Shown: positions 10,711 through 18,911, counted from the first letter of the stretch. The stretch: DNA of 51,323 nt from an uncultured Bacilli bacterium (GCA_944358875.1 CALVRZ010000006.1:1-51323), one strand, 5' to 3'. Numbers and translations are program-made. Notes: generated from the letters alone by a model not told the origin.

Positions 10711-11740
10711 TTTGATCACCTATATATTTATATAATATGTCAGATAAGGCTTCAATAGTATTGAATACTTCTTCAATATTATTTTCATATCCCCCGACTT
10801 CAATAAGAATGCTATTAGGGCTTAAGTCTTGATTGTAAACACCATCGACATTTAAACCTGTCTTGGTTAGTACACCACGTGATAGTCCACTATAGGACTT
10901 GTTGGCTATATCATTAATGGCATTAGCTACATCTAAATTGGGTTGATAATTATCGTGATCAAGACCTACGACGAAGAGAATTCGGGCATACTTTTTGTCG
11001 TTAATGGTAATGGTCGATACATCTTTAGTTACGGAATCTCTATGAATATCAATAAAATATTTTAGTGATGAATATTTACTTTGTTTATCTAGAATTAATA
11101 ATCTTGAAGCTTTATAACTAGATGAATGATCCCAGTTATTTATTCGTAAAAATTCGGTCATATCTGTGTCTTCAACAATCGTCGATAAACCTTTATCATT
11201 TAACTTTTCTTTTAAAATATACGATGCCATTAGAACATTGGGAGTTATACCATATATTTCTAGGTTAGCACTGTCATAATTTTCTAACTGATGAGAGTTA
11301 TATATATAGATAATGGGATTATCTGTATCAACGGGATTAGGATCTTCGATGTATTTGCTTATTTCTTCTAATTCTTCCATGTTACTATAATCGTCATTAT
11401 GTTCAATAGTAATTGTTTCTTCTGTAGGTACTTCTTTAGTCTCATTATTTTTATTTTTAAACTGATGGATATTTAGTAAACTGCTTGGATTAGAAAAATC
11501 TAAATTAAGGAAGAATTTGACAGTACTATTTATGACGTTTGGTGCTTGATATTCACTTAACATATTAGGATTATTACTTTTTAAGATCATACTTATGAAT
11601 TCCTCATTAGAAATTATTTCTTTGTCTTTAAAACCATAGTAAAAAGTAAAAGCAAACGATAGATAAATGATAGTCAGATACAAAAGATATCTTATTTTGA
11701 ATTTTTTCTTTTTGGGATTTTTTAAGTTCATTTTACCCAT
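10703..11740 (-). CDS. spoIIP: SpoIIP, peptidoglycan hydrolase for engulfment
   Basis: The protein has about 345 residues, with a membrane helix near the N terminus (LLYLTIIYLSFAFTFYYG) and a C-terminal SpoIIP amidase/endopeptidase domain. The domain shows IYIYNSHQLENY with its catalytic His, FIDIHRDS, and SILIEVGGYENN with its conserved Glu. SpoIIP works with SpoIID and SpoIIM to thin the septal wall and drive engulfment. I chose the ATG at 11738-11740 because AGGGGTGAT lies just upstream; an upstream ATG would add seven residues. It follows gpr, as in Bacillus. Confidence 0.93.
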   Translation of the reverse strand: MGKMNLKNPKKKKFKIRYLLYLTIIYLSFAFTFYYGFKDKEIISNEEFISMILKSNNPNMLSEYQAPNVINSTVKFFLNLDFSNPSSLLNIHQFKNKNNETKEVPTEETITIEHNDDYSNMEELEEISKYIEDPNPVDTDNPIIYIYNSHQLENYDSANLEIYGITPNVLMASYILKEKLNDKGLSTIVEDTDMTEFLRINNWDHSSSYKASRLLILDKQSKYSSLKYFIDIHRDSVTKDVSTITINDKKYARILFVVGLDHDNYQPNLDVANAINDIANKSYSGLSRGVLTKTGLNVDGVYNQDLSPNSILIEVGGYENNIEEVFNTIEALSDILYKYIGDQNG

Positions 11741-11804
11741 AATATCACCCCTAGTATCCATTATATTATATAGGGATGCGGTATCTGTCGATATTTAAGG
11801 ATAG

Positions 11805-12830
11805 TTAATAATTTGTTATTTCTTTATGAAGGGCATTATTAAGTGCACTAGAAATGACATCACTTAATTTTTCAATTAAATAATCGATTTCTTTAGGAGT
11901 TACAATCATATTATAATTAATGGCCTCTAAAACTTCGATGATTAATTTTTTTTGTTCTTCTTCACTTAGGGTACCTAACATACCTATTACTTCTTCTTTT
12001 TCATTTTTAGATAGATTACTATTTTTAATTTTTTCTAAATAATTTGATCTTGTAACAATTAGTTTGTTTCTAGAATAGTTATCTTTAATATATGATAGAT
12101 GTTTTAATAAGTAATTGATGGTATCACTAACAATCGTAGAGGAATCAACAACAGTAGGTACTCCAATGGCAATTACAGGAATTCCTAGGATTTGTTCACT
12201 AATTTCTTTTCTTGAATTACCAACTCCACTTCCGGGTTCAATACCAGAATCTGTCATTTGGATGGTTTTGTTTACTCTTTCAATGGAAGAAGCTGCTAGG
12301 GCATCAATGACAATGACAAAAGATGGTTTAATTGTTTGAACAATATTTTTAATAAGATCAATTGTTTCAATACCAGTATTGCCCATGACACCAGGACTTA
12401 AAGCTGATACTTTACGAATGCCTTCTTTAACGTTTGTACCAAGAAGAAACAAGTGTCTCGTTACTAAAACATTTTTTATAGTAAGAGGTCCTAAGGCATC
12501 GGGAGTTGACTTTTCATTGCCCAAACCAATGATAAGACACTCATCTTGAGGAGTGATCTTTTTATCATCTAACATTTTCTTTATTTCTTCTTCGAGCGTT
12601 TGCCCTACTTTTTCACGATTGTCATAATCGGTTACATCATCAAATTCGATAGTAATATAGGTACCTTCTTTTTTGCCTATCTCTTGGGATAATTTAGAAT
12701 CGACATGTAAACTTGTAACTTTAATTTGTTCATCTTTGATATATGTGTCTAAATTTTCCATACTAGGAAGAGTTTCAATGGCTAAATCTGTCCTTATTTT
12801 ATGCTTACTTAAGTCTATTTCGTTATTCAT
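11805..12830 (-). CDS. gpr: GPR, germination protease for small acid-soluble spore proteins
   Basis: This 341-residue protein belongs to the A25 aspartic-like protease family. It degrades the DNA-binding SASPs when spores germinate and is made as an inactive zymogen. Recognisable stretches are GLGNEKSTPDALGP, SALSPGVMGNTGIET, VIDALAASSIERVNKTIQ and DSGIEPGSGVGN. The length is near that of the Bacillus enzyme. AGGTGATATAA precedes the ATG. The gene is divergent from rpsT and heads gpr-spoIIP, as in Bacillus. In relatives it is read by forespore sigma factors; I could not identify that promoter with confidence. Confidence 0.95.
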   Translation of the reverse strand: MNNEIDLSKHKIRTDLAIETLPSMENLDTYIKDEQIKVTSLHVDSKLSQEIGKKEGTYITIEFDDVTDYDNREKVGQTLEEEIKKMLDDKKITPQDECLIIGLGNEKSTPDALGPLTIKNVLVTRHLFLLGTNVKEGIRKVSALSPGVMGNTGIETIDLIKNIVQTIKPSFVIVIDALAASSIERVNKTIQMTDSGIEPGSGVGNSRKEISEQILGIPVIAIGVPTVVDSSTIVSDTINYLLKHLSYIKDNYSRNKLIVTRSNYLEKIKNSNLSKNEKEEVIGMLGTLSEEEQKKLIIEVLEAINYNMIVTPKEIDYLIEKLSDVISSALNNALHKEITNY

Positions 12831-12874
12831 TTATATCACCTAGTAATATTTTTTACAAAAATATAAGAAAATAT

Positions 12875-12903
12875 TTGCCTTTTTACCTTTTTTTTGGTAA
12901 AAT
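12875..12903 (+). promoter_or_regulatory. rpsT promoter
   Basis: TTGCCT at 12875-12880, a 17-base spacer, then TAAAAT at 12898-12903. A TTACC/GGTAA inverted repeat lies in the spacer. Confidence 0.65.
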
Positions 12904-12934
12904 TATATTTAGTTATCGGAAGGAGATGAACAAA

Positions 12935-13204
12935 TTGGCAAATGTAAAGAACGCTGAAAAGAAAATTAAACAAATTAAAAAAACTACTTTAGCTAATCAG
13001 CAACTTAAGTCAACAGTAAAAAATGCAATTAAGAATACTGATAAAGCAGTTTTAAGTGGAGATAAAGAAAAAGCAATGGCTAGTTTAAAACTTGCTATTA
13101 AAAGTTTAGATAATGCTAAATCAAAAGGCTTAATTCACAAGAACAAAGTTGACAGAGAGAAATCTCGTTTGACAATAAAAGTTAATAAAATGGAAGTAAA
13201 ATAG
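12935..13204 (+). CDS. rpsT: 30S ribosomal protein S20, TTG start
   Basis: Read from the TTG at 12935 the protein has 89 residues and begins with the usual S20 pattern MANVKNAEKKIKQIKK. It is Lys-rich and helical, ending in LIHKNKVDREKSRLT. AAGGAG lies nine bases before the TTG. The in-frame ATG at 12926 abuts the same site with no spacing, so TTG is the better start. TTG starts for rpsT are known in Bacilli. The gene is divergent from gpr and ends in its own terminator. Confidence 0.93.
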   Translation: MANVKNAEKKIKQIKKTTLANQQLKSTVKNAIKNTDKAVLSGDKEKAMASLKLAIKSLDNAKSKGLIHKNKVDREKSRLTIKVNKMEVK

Positions 13205-13225
13205 AAATTGTTACTTCTTTTTTTA
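13193..13225 (+). terminator. rpsT terminator
   Basis: GAAGTAA and TTACTTC form a stem overlapping the rpsT stop, followed by seven T residues. Confidence 0.75.
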
Positions 13226-13234
13226 TTTTCTTTA

Positions 13235-13243
13235 TGATATAAT
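13235..13243 (+). promoter_or_regulatory. Extended -10 promoter of the transglutaminase gene
   Basis: TGA-TATAAT forms an extended -10 element; the -35 region falls in the T-rich tail of the rpsT terminator and is weak. Confidence 0.5.
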
Positions 13244-13263
13244 TATTCTAGGTGGTGGGTTTA

Positions 13264-14166
13264 ATGCGCAAAGTGATATTAGGTTTAGGTATATTTTTAA
13301 TTTTATTAGTTACGGTATGTACTTTTTTTAAGGATGATATTGTTTATTTAGTAGATACTAACATAACAAAAATGCTCTATGAAAAGCAAGAAGGAAATGA
13401 TTATACAATAGATGCCACTTTTGATTACATTAAGCCCTACTCAGGTCTTGAATTAAGGGATCGAAATGACATATTACCTTCTATTTTTTATAGTATGAAT
13501 TTTGGTGTCGATGAAACAAATAAGTATTGTGCAAAGGATTATGCAAATTGTTATGCTGAAGTTGGAGATATCGCAAATAAATCAGAAATTTTATCTCTTC
13601 TTAATAATTTTGTTCATCCTTATAATACTTTTGAGAAAATTACAATATCTGGTGATAATGATATAATTAAATTACAATTTCAGCATTTATATACCGATGA
13701 TGAAATTGAAGCAATTAATGAAGTGGTCGATAAAGTGATTAATGAAAAAATTACAAATAATATGCCAACAAGAGAAAAGATTAAAGTTATTCATGATTAT
13801 ATTATTGATAATGCTGATTATGATACATTAAAAACAGATAATATTAATGATACAACTTATAAATCTAATACGGCTTATGGGGTATTAATTCAAGGATATG
13901 GTATTTGTAGTGGTTATGCTGATGCAATGGCAATTTTCTTGGATAAACTTGATATTATTAATTATCGTATTAGTAATGATAAACATATTTGGAATTTGGT
14001 TTATCTAGATGGTGAATGGTATCATTTAGATCTTACTTGGGATGATCCAGTGACAGAGATTAATACTAATCGTGATACATACTTTTTGATTGATACGGAA
14101 ACATTAAAGTTGATTAATGATGGAACGCATTATTTTGATTATTCTATTTTTAGTGAAGCAGAATAA
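13264..14166 (+). CDS. Membrane-anchored transglutaminase-like protein
   Basis: The protein has about 300 residues, with an N-terminal hydrophobic anchor (residues 1-20) and a C-terminal transglutaminase/cysteine-protease core. The catalytic triad is visible: Cys215 in YGICSGYADAM, His241 in DKHIWNLVYLDG and Asp256 in WYHLDLTWDDP. Such exported proteins cross-link or cleave proteins at the cell surface; the substrate is unknown. The ATG at 13264 has AGGTGG eight bases upstream; GTG codons further up are part of that site. It is a single-gene unit with its own promoter and terminator. Confidence 0.85.
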   Translation: MRKVILGLGIFLILLVTVCTFFKDDIVYLVDTNITKMLYEKQEGNDYTIDATFDYIKPYSGLELRDRNDILPSIFYSMNFGVDETNKYCAKDYANCYAEVGDIANKSEILSLLNNFVHPYNTFEKITISGDNDIIKLQFQHLYTDDEIEAINEVVDKVINEKITNNMPTREKIKVIHDYIIDNADYDTLKTDNINDTTYKSNTAYGVLIQGYGICSGYADAMAIFLDKLDIINYRISNDKHIWNLVYLDGEWYHLDLTWDDPVTEINTNRDTYFLIDTETLKLINDGTHYFDYSIFSEAE

Positions 14167-14171
14167 AGTAT

Positions 14172-14205
14172 AAAGAGCTAAGATAAATATCTTAGCTCTT
14201 TTTTA
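14172..14205. terminator. Bidirectional terminator between the transglutaminase and the TA locus
   Basis: AAAGAGCTAAGAT and ATCTTAGCTCTTT form a near-perfect 13-bp stem with a strong T tract on the plus strand and a weaker one on the minus strand, where it would end antitoxin unit A. Confidence 0.85.
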
Positions 14206-14278
14206 TTACATTTACTACCGGAATAATTTATTACTCGCACATCCGGGAGCGAGAAATATTTACATATTTTCAAACGCA
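14172..14278 (-). ncRNA. Solitary type III antitoxin RNA, unit A (one repeat)
   Basis: This unit carries a single copy of the antitoxin repeat, with its own promoter just upstream. Transcribed on the minus strand, CTCGC pairs with GCGAG, and CCGGA inside that loop pairs with the later TCCGG. The interleaved pairing makes an H-type pseudoknot, the fold known for type III antitoxins. It lies downstream of the toxin gene, whereas the standard antitoxin lies upstream. The unit and its promoter are a near-identical but shorter copy of 14861-15014. Its transcript would end at the shared terminator 14172-14205. That it is expressed and neutralises the toxin is inference. Confidence 0.6.
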
Positions 14279-14283
14279 ATATT

Positions 14284-14312
14284 AATATACTATATTTTAG
14301 ACTTGTTGTCAA
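14284..14312 (-). promoter_or_regulatory. Promoter of antitoxin unit A
   Basis: On the minus strand: TTGACA (14312-14307), 17 bases, TATATT (14289-14284). It starts nine bases past the toxin stop codon and is nearly identical to the promoter of unit B. Confidence 0.8.
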
Positions 14313-14320
14313 TTATCTTT

Positions 14321-14797
14321 TTATTCTTTGACTAGTATTTCATCTAACATTTGTTGTTTGATTTTATCAATATCGGTAAAAAATAAATTGATACCATGTT
14401 GTTTTAATTTCATCATTATATTAAAGTTTTCGATTATTTCATCTTTTATTGTATTAATTACTTTAACTGGTTTGCCATCAGTTATATGAATATGATCTAT
14501 ATATTTATCTAATGTTGGAAATGCATTTTGTAGCAATATCGCGTTTTTTTCGCCTTTGATTTCTCTGATTAAAATACTATTGCAAACACCATATTTTTTT
14601 ATTTTTTTATCAATTATTCTCTGATATTTTTCTACTTTTGAACTTAGTGGAATAAACCATAGTATTTCTTTATCTTTTATCACAAAATAACTTGGTCTTT
14701 TTCTACCTAATTCATGATTTGACATTAAATTCTCATCATTTACTTTATTAAAAAAATCATCTTTTATGTGATATAGATAACCTGTTTGTACTTTCAT
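14321..14797 (-). CDS. Type III toxin, CptN/ToxN-like endoribonuclease
   Basis: This 158-residue protein begins MKVQTGYLYHIKDDFFNKV and contains RPSYFVIKDKEILWFIPLSSKVEKY-type features: a conserved WFIP-L-SSKVEKY core, then an ILLQNAFP motif and a YIDHIHI stretch. I recognise this pattern from CptN-type toxins of type III toxin-antitoxin systems. These cut RNA and are held inactive in a protein-RNA complex with processed repeats of the antitoxin RNA. The locus order agrees: strong promoter, tandem repeats, hairpin terminator, ribosome site (AAAGGAG), toxin. Roles of this family include plasmid maintenance and phage defence. The toxin lies between two antitoxin units, which is unusual. Confidence 0.85.
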   Translation of the reverse strand: MKVQTGYLYHIKDDFFNKVNDENLMSNHELGRKRPSYFVIKDKEILWFIPLSSKVEKYQRIIDKKIKKYGVCNSILIREIKGEKNAILLQNAFPTLDKYIDHIHITDGKPVKVINTIKDEIIENFNIMMKLKQHGINLFFTDIDKIKQQMLDEILVKE

Positions 14798-14821
14798 TTA
14801 AACTACTCCTTTCATATTTAT

Positions 14822-14857
14822 AATAAAAGAAAACTCTATCTCTTTAGATAAAGTTTT
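14822..14857 (-). terminator. Attenuating terminator between antitoxin unit B and the toxin gene
   Basis: On the minus strand AAAACTTTATCT and AGATAGAGTTTT form a 12-bp stem (one G-U pair) around AAAG, followed by CTTTTATTAT. In type III systems such a leaky terminator sets the antitoxin-to-toxin ratio. Confidence 0.8.
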
Positions 14858-14870
14858 CATACATTTACTA

Positions 14871-14968
14871 CCGGAATAATTTATTACTCGCGCCATCCGG
14901 GAGCGAGAAACATCGACGACCGGAATATTTTATTACTCACACCATCCGGGAGCGAGAAACATTTACAT
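14871..14968 (-). repeat. Two tandem 49-base antitoxin repeats
   Basis: The repeats start at 14871 and 14920 and differ at a few positions, mainly in loops or as wobble-preserving changes. A third, diverged copy lies in unit A near 14218-14262. Confidence 0.85.
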
Positions 14969-14985
14969 GTTTTAAATGCAATATT

Positions 14986-15014
14986 AATATACTATGTTTT
15001 AGACTTATTGTCAA
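14986..15014 (-). promoter_or_regulatory. Promoter of antitoxin unit B and the toxin
   Basis: On the minus strand: TTGACA (15014-15009), a 17-base spacer, then TATATT (14991-14986). This is close to the vegetative consensus. Confidence 0.85.
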
Positions 15015-15045
15015 GAAATTAAGTAAAACTTTATCTAGTAGTTAT

Positions 15046-15552
15046 TTATCTTATTTGTTTGATATTAAATTTACCATATAGGTATTTAGTTAATAGATAT
15101 AGAATTGTTGTGTAAATAATTGTCATAATAATACTATGAGTGATGATATTTAATAATAATGATAATGAGTATTCATTATATTTGACAATATTTAAGATAA
15201 TGAAGGTTAAAATATAATATAGAGTAACTGATAAGATACTGCGAATATTACTATTTAATAAATTATGAGGCATGAAGAAATCAAGAAATTTGTTTAAGAT
15301 ATAGATAAGAAAGAATAAAACAATATTTAAGATAAAGGTATTGGTATAGACAATATCAAAAAGAATAGCTGTTCCAAAAAGAATATATAGATATTTTTTA
15401 TCATTGTTGAAGTATGGTAGAATAACTACAAGAGCAATAATTGTATAAATGGTTTTGAAAAGGCTTGGATTTATTAGGGAAAAATTAAAATAATTGGATA
15501 ATAAGCCATCTAAAAGAAAGGAAATGATGACTGATACTAGAGCAATAGCCAT
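15046..15552 (-). CDS. mreD: MreD, rod-shape determining membrane protein
   Basis: The protein has 168 residues and is almost wholly hydrophobic, with about five or six membrane helices, the size and layout of MreD. It directly follows mreC with a TAATG stop-start overlap, which is the main support since MreD sequences diverge strongly. MreD works with MreC and RodA in the elongation machinery of the cell wall. No mreB lies in this cluster, although it is usually next to mreC. Confidence 0.82.
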   Translation of the reverse strand: MAIALVSVIISFLLDGLLSNYFNFSLINPSLFKTIYTIIALVVILPYFNNDKKYLYILFGTAILFDIVYTNTFILNIVLFFLIYILNKFLDFFMPHNLLNSNIRSILSVTLYYILTFIILNIVKYNEYSLSLLLNIITHSIIMTIIYTTILYLLTKYLYGKFNIKQIR

Positions 15553-16409
15553 TATTGATCACTCTTTCGTTTAAGAATACTTACATAATTGATATCATCA
15601 AAATCGGCGCTTGGTTTTACATTTATGATTTTGGCTAAGTCATATTCGTCAGTGTTGATGCTTTCAACCGTACCAATTAAAATGCCACTTGGAAAGACAC
15701 CACCTAAACCACTTGTATATACTTTATCACCGATGGCTACTTCTTCAGTATTACTAATACCTTCAACTTCAAGGGTTTTATTTTCGTAGTCATAACCGTT
15801 TATTAAACCATTTAATTTGTTTTCACCATTAGTAATAGAAACTGATATTTTATTGTTGGTATCACTAGTTGTGATTAATCTTACTTCTGATGTAAAATTG
15901 GTCGTACTAACAACTTTACCAATGAGACCAGTTGAATTTACGACAACCATATCCGTTTCAATCCCATTGTGGCTACCTTTATCAATTGTTAAAGTATTAT
16001 ACCAATAACCAATATTACGACTTACAACAGTAGCATTTAGATATTCATAGTCTGTTAAGACATAATCAATATTAAGTTCTTCTTTTAAAGCTTCAATCTG
16101 TCTTCTTAATTCAATATTTTCCGTCTCAATAGCGGAGTTTCTATCTATACTAGTCTTTAAAATATCATTTTCTTCTTTGATTTTTTCTAATTCTTGGAAA
16201 TCACTAAAAAGATTGAAAACATAATTAAAGGGAGCATAAACAACTTTTTGAACGCCAACAATAGCATCTTTGATAAGTGATTCAACAGCATTCAACTTCC
16301 GGTCTTCCTTTAAAGTATAAGAGAAGATACCAAAAAAGATCATAATTATGACAATTATAATTATAACAATATACTTAACAGGAATTTTCTTTCTTTTTGT
16401 ATTTAGCAT
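15552..16409 (-). CDS. mreC: MreC, rod-shape determining protein
   Basis: The protein has about 285 residues: a short cytoplasmic tail, one membrane helix (about residues 12-32), a coiled coil near 65-95, and a beta-rich external domain. The domain shows GYWYNTLTIDKGSHNGIETDM-type features (a GSxxGI motif), GLIGKVV, and the C-terminal GLGGVFPSGILIGTV. I chose the ATG at 16407-16409 because AAGGTGAT precedes it. MreC organises wall elongation with MreD, PBP2 and RodA. The order radC-mreC-mreD matches Bacillus except that mreB is absent. Confidence 0.93.
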   Translation of the reverse strand: MLNTKRKKIPVKYIVIIIIVIIMIFFGIFSYTLKEDRKLNAVESLIKDAIVGVQKVVYAPFNYVFNLFSDFQELEKIKEENDILKTSIDRNSAIETENIELRRQIEALKEELNIDYVLTDYEYLNATVVSRNIGYWYNTLTIDKGSHNGIETDMVVVNSTGLIGKVVSTTNFTSEVRLITTSDTNNKISVSITNGENKLNGLINGYDYENKTLEVEGISNTEEVAIGDKVYTSGLGGVFPSGILIGTVESINTDEYDLAKIINVKPSADFDDINYVSILKRKSDQ

Positions 16410-16493
16410 AAATATCACCTTAAATAATTATATAATAATTTTTTTGAAATTAAAAGTATCTATTAATACTATTTCCTATTTTTTACAATTTAT

Positions 16494-17177
16494 TTAGATT
16501 ATGTGATTATTTTCATAAAAGCTATAATAATTATTTTGACCAATAATGATATGATCAATTAGGAAGATGGAATGGATGACACCAATTTCTTTTATTTTTC
16601 TAGTAATGTCGATATCTTCTTTACTTGGTAAACAATTACCTGAGGGATGATTATGAAGACAAATAATATAGGACGCTGATAATAGATATGCTTCTTTAAA
16701 GATTTCACGAGGATGGACTAAACTTGAAGATATTGTCCCAATAAATAACTTTTTCTTGGCTAGGAATTTTTTGCTATTATCTAGATAAATTACATAGAAT
16801 TCTTCTTGTTTTTTATCCTGAAAAAGATAATTAAAATATTTAATGATATTGGTAGGAGTTGTACATGCTATTACATCTTCTAAGGAAATTTCGGCATATA
16901 CTCTTTTACCTAATTCAAGAACGGCGACTAATTCGATGGCTTTAATCTGACTAATACCAGGTATTTGCATTAAACTTACAACATTTTCTTTTTTTAAATC
17001 TTTGATATTATCTATATGCGATAAGAGTCCAAGAACTATTTCTTTGAGCGAATATTTTTTATTACCACTTTTTAATATTATGGATAATAATTCTTCATTG
17101 GATAGATTAGATGGTCCATATTGGTATAATCTTTCACGGGGTCTTTCTGATTTAGGAAGCTCTTTTAAACTGTTCAT
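16494..17177 (-). CDS. radC: RadC-like JAB domain protein
   Basis: The 227-residue protein has the usual RadC build. The N-terminal helix-hairpin-helix part shows LSNEELLSIILKSG and IPGISQIKAIEL. The C-terminal JAB/MPN domain shows VHPREIFKEA, the metal motif CLHNHPSGNCLPSKEDID, and LIDHIIIG. All metal ligands of the HxHPSG...D motif are present. The cellular role of RadC is not settled; an early link to DNA repair was withdrawn. It lies upstream of mreC, a conserved neighbourhood. AAGGTGATAAA precedes the ATG. Confidence 0.93.
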   Translation of the reverse strand: MNSLKELPKSERPRERLYQYGPSNLSNEELLSIILKSGNKKYSLKEIVLGLLSHIDNIKDLKKENVVSLMQIPGISQIKAIELVAVLELGKRVYAEISLEDVIACTTPTNIIKYFNYLFQDKKQEEFYVIYLDNSKKFLAKKKLFIGTISSSLVHPREIFKEAYLLSASYIICLHNHPSGNCLPSKEDIDITRKIKEIGVIHSIFLIDHIIIGQNNYYSFYENNHII

Positions 17178-17233
17178 TTTATCACCTTCACTATTATTAT
17201 TCTTATAATATTTTGATTTTCCTTTTAAAACAT

Positions 17234-17266
17234 TAAAAAAACTATAAAGTTTTTTCTTTATAGTTT
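17234..17266 (-). terminator. Terminator of the RNase J-like gene
   Basis: AAACTATAAAG and CTTTATAGTTT form an 11-bp stem on the minus strand with TTTTTT after it; it begins at the stop codon of the RNase J-like gene. Confidence 0.85.
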
Positions 17267-18911
17267 ATACTTCGGTTGTTACAGTAATAATCATTGGCTT
17301 ATTTCCTGTTTCAACACTTAAATATTTACTTAATTCATCTCTGATAGTACTTTTAATCTTATTATATTCAACATAATTGGAATGAATATTGTCCGTGATA
17401 ATTTTAGTGCATTTATTTTTAATTTCTTTAATTAATTCAGAACTATCTTTAACATAGACAAAACCTCTGGTTAAAATTTCAGGTCCACCAATTAATTTTT
17501 TATCCTTTTTACTTATCGTTGCAGTGATAATAATAATACCATCATTGGATAATAATTCACGGTCTTTTAGAACTAATTCACCGACATCATCAGATGATTC
17601 ACCATCAATTTGAATTGAACCACTTGGTACTTTTTCATAATCATCTTGAAGAACACCATCTTTAAAGGTTACAACATCACCATTTTCTTTTAAAATAATG
17701 TTATCTTTTCTAATTCCTAGTTTGCTGGCTACTTCAGCATTAGCAACTTGAAGATGGTACTCACCACGAATAGGAAAATAATATTTAGGTCTGATTAAAT
17801 CAATCATCATCATTAAATCTTCCGATGAAGCATGATGAGATAAATATGTTTTAGATGGTAATGTTACAACATCACATTTTAGTCTTGCTAATTCATCTAG
17901 CATATGGAAATAAGTCTTTTCTCTTCCTTCATAGATTGGTGTTGCTAGAAAGACAGTATCTTTATCACTAATTTTGACATATTTATCATAACCATTAATT
18001 ATTTTTAACATATTGGAATATGGTTTTTCTCTTTCGTTAGAATTAACAATAACGACATCAGGATCATTAATATTAGATAAATCACCAATTAAACCTGGTT
18101 TAACAAATAAATATTTATTGGCAATGGCCTCCGTGACAGTATTTTGCAGTCTTTTTCCCATAATAACGATCTTACGATCCGTCTTTGATACTTCATTAAA
18201 TAGTTCTTGAATACGATATAAATGGGAATTTAAGACATTGAAAATAATTCTTCCTTCAGCTTTGTTTAGGGTTTCACGGATAACTGAATTAATACGATGG
18301 TGCGGTGTTGTAAAACCTTTCTTATCAGCATAAATGGATTCAGTTAAAAGACATAAAACACCTTGTTTACCAATGTAAGCTAATTTGCCTATATCTGTTT
18401 GATATGCTCCACGCATCATTGGATCAAAGACAAAGTCAGCAGAATAGAAAATAACACCATCTTTAGTATAAATTGCATAACCATAGTTATCAGGTATGGA
18501 ATGTGATTGGTTGACAGGGAAAACTTTTAAATTCCCTACTTCTAAAGTTTTATTGGCTTTTATCGTTATTAAATTTGATGTTTTTAATTTATCAGTTTCA
18601 AATTCTTTTTTGATAATATCAATTGTAAATTTAGATCCATAGATAGGAATATTATCTAAATCATTGATAATATCCGTGAGTGCTCCTGAATTTTCATCGT
18701 GAGCATGGGTTAAGAAAATACCTCTTATTTTCTTTTTATTTTGTTTTAAATATTCAATATTAGGAATCATATAATCTATTCCTAAAGTATGTTCATCAGA
18801 ATGCTTAAGGCCCGCTTCTATAACTAAAATATCATCATCAACTTCAATGACAAACATATTTTTACCATTTTCGTTTAAGCCACCTAAAGCAAACATTTTT
18901 ATTTTACTCAT
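17265..18911 (-). CDS. RNase J-family protein with a degenerate active site (J2-like)
   Basis: The 548-residue protein has the full RNase J layout: metallo-beta-lactamase, beta-CASP and C-terminal domains. The hallmark HxHxDH motif reads His69-Ala-His71-Asp-Glu73-Asn74, so the key Asp and last His are replaced. Later motifs are also altered: HHASSED where active enzymes have a HxSGHG-type motif, and PIRGEYH in place of PVHGE. SHSIPDNYGY and SADFVFD are kept. This matches the pattern expected for RNase J2, which is weakly active and partners J1. If so, a fully active J1 should be encoded elsewhere. GAAAGGAG precedes the ATG. Confidence 0.85.
   Translation of the reverse strand: MSKIKMFALGGLNENGKNMFVIEVDDDILVIEAGLKHSDEHTLGIDYMIPNIEYLKQNKKKIRGIFLTHAHDENSGALTDIINDLDNIPIYGSKFTIDIIKKEFETDKLKTSNLITIKANKTLEVGNLKVFPVNQSHSIPDNYGYAIYTKDGVIFYSADFVFDPMMRGAYQTDIGKLAYIGKQGVLCLLTESIYADKKGFTTPHHRINSVIRETLNKAEGRIIFNVLNSHLYRIQELFNEVSKTDRKIVIMGKRLQNTVTEAIANKYLFVKPGLIGDLSNINDPDVVIVNSNEREKPYSNMLKIINGYDKYVKISDKDTVFLATPIYEGREKTYFHMLDELARLKCDVVTLPSKTYLSHHASSEDLMMMIDLIRPKYYFPIRGEYHLQVANAEVASKLGIRKDNIILKENGDVVTFKDGVLQDDYEKVPSGSIQIDGESSDDVGELVLKDRELLSNDGIIIITATISKKDKKLIGGPEILTRGFVYVKDSSELIKEIKNKCTKIITDNIHSNYVEYNKIKSTIRDELSKYLSVETGNKPMIITVTTEV

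Larger units (their letters stand above)
14822..14980 (-). ncRNA. Type III antitoxin RNA, unit B (two 49-base repeats)
   Basis: Two tandem repeats of 49 bases (14871-14919 and 14920-14968) lie between a consensus promoter and a terminator, directly upstream of the toxin gene on the minus strand. Each repeat can form an H-type pseudoknot: CTCGC pairs with GCGAG or GTGAG, and CCGGA with TCCGG. The GCGAG to GTGAG change keeps the pair as G-U, which supports the structure. The repeat length is close to that reported for CptI and ToxI antitoxins. The toxin itself probably cuts the precursor into single repeats. Confidence 0.85.

Noticed and set aside
12875..12934. N-terminal extension of S20
   Set aside because: It covers the -35/-10 promoter; the TTG at 12935 gives the standard S20 start.
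14871..14968. Tandem repeats as a small CRISPR array
   Set aside because: The units are directly adjacent with no unique spacers, carry a promoter and pseudoknot pairing, and lie before a type III toxin gene.
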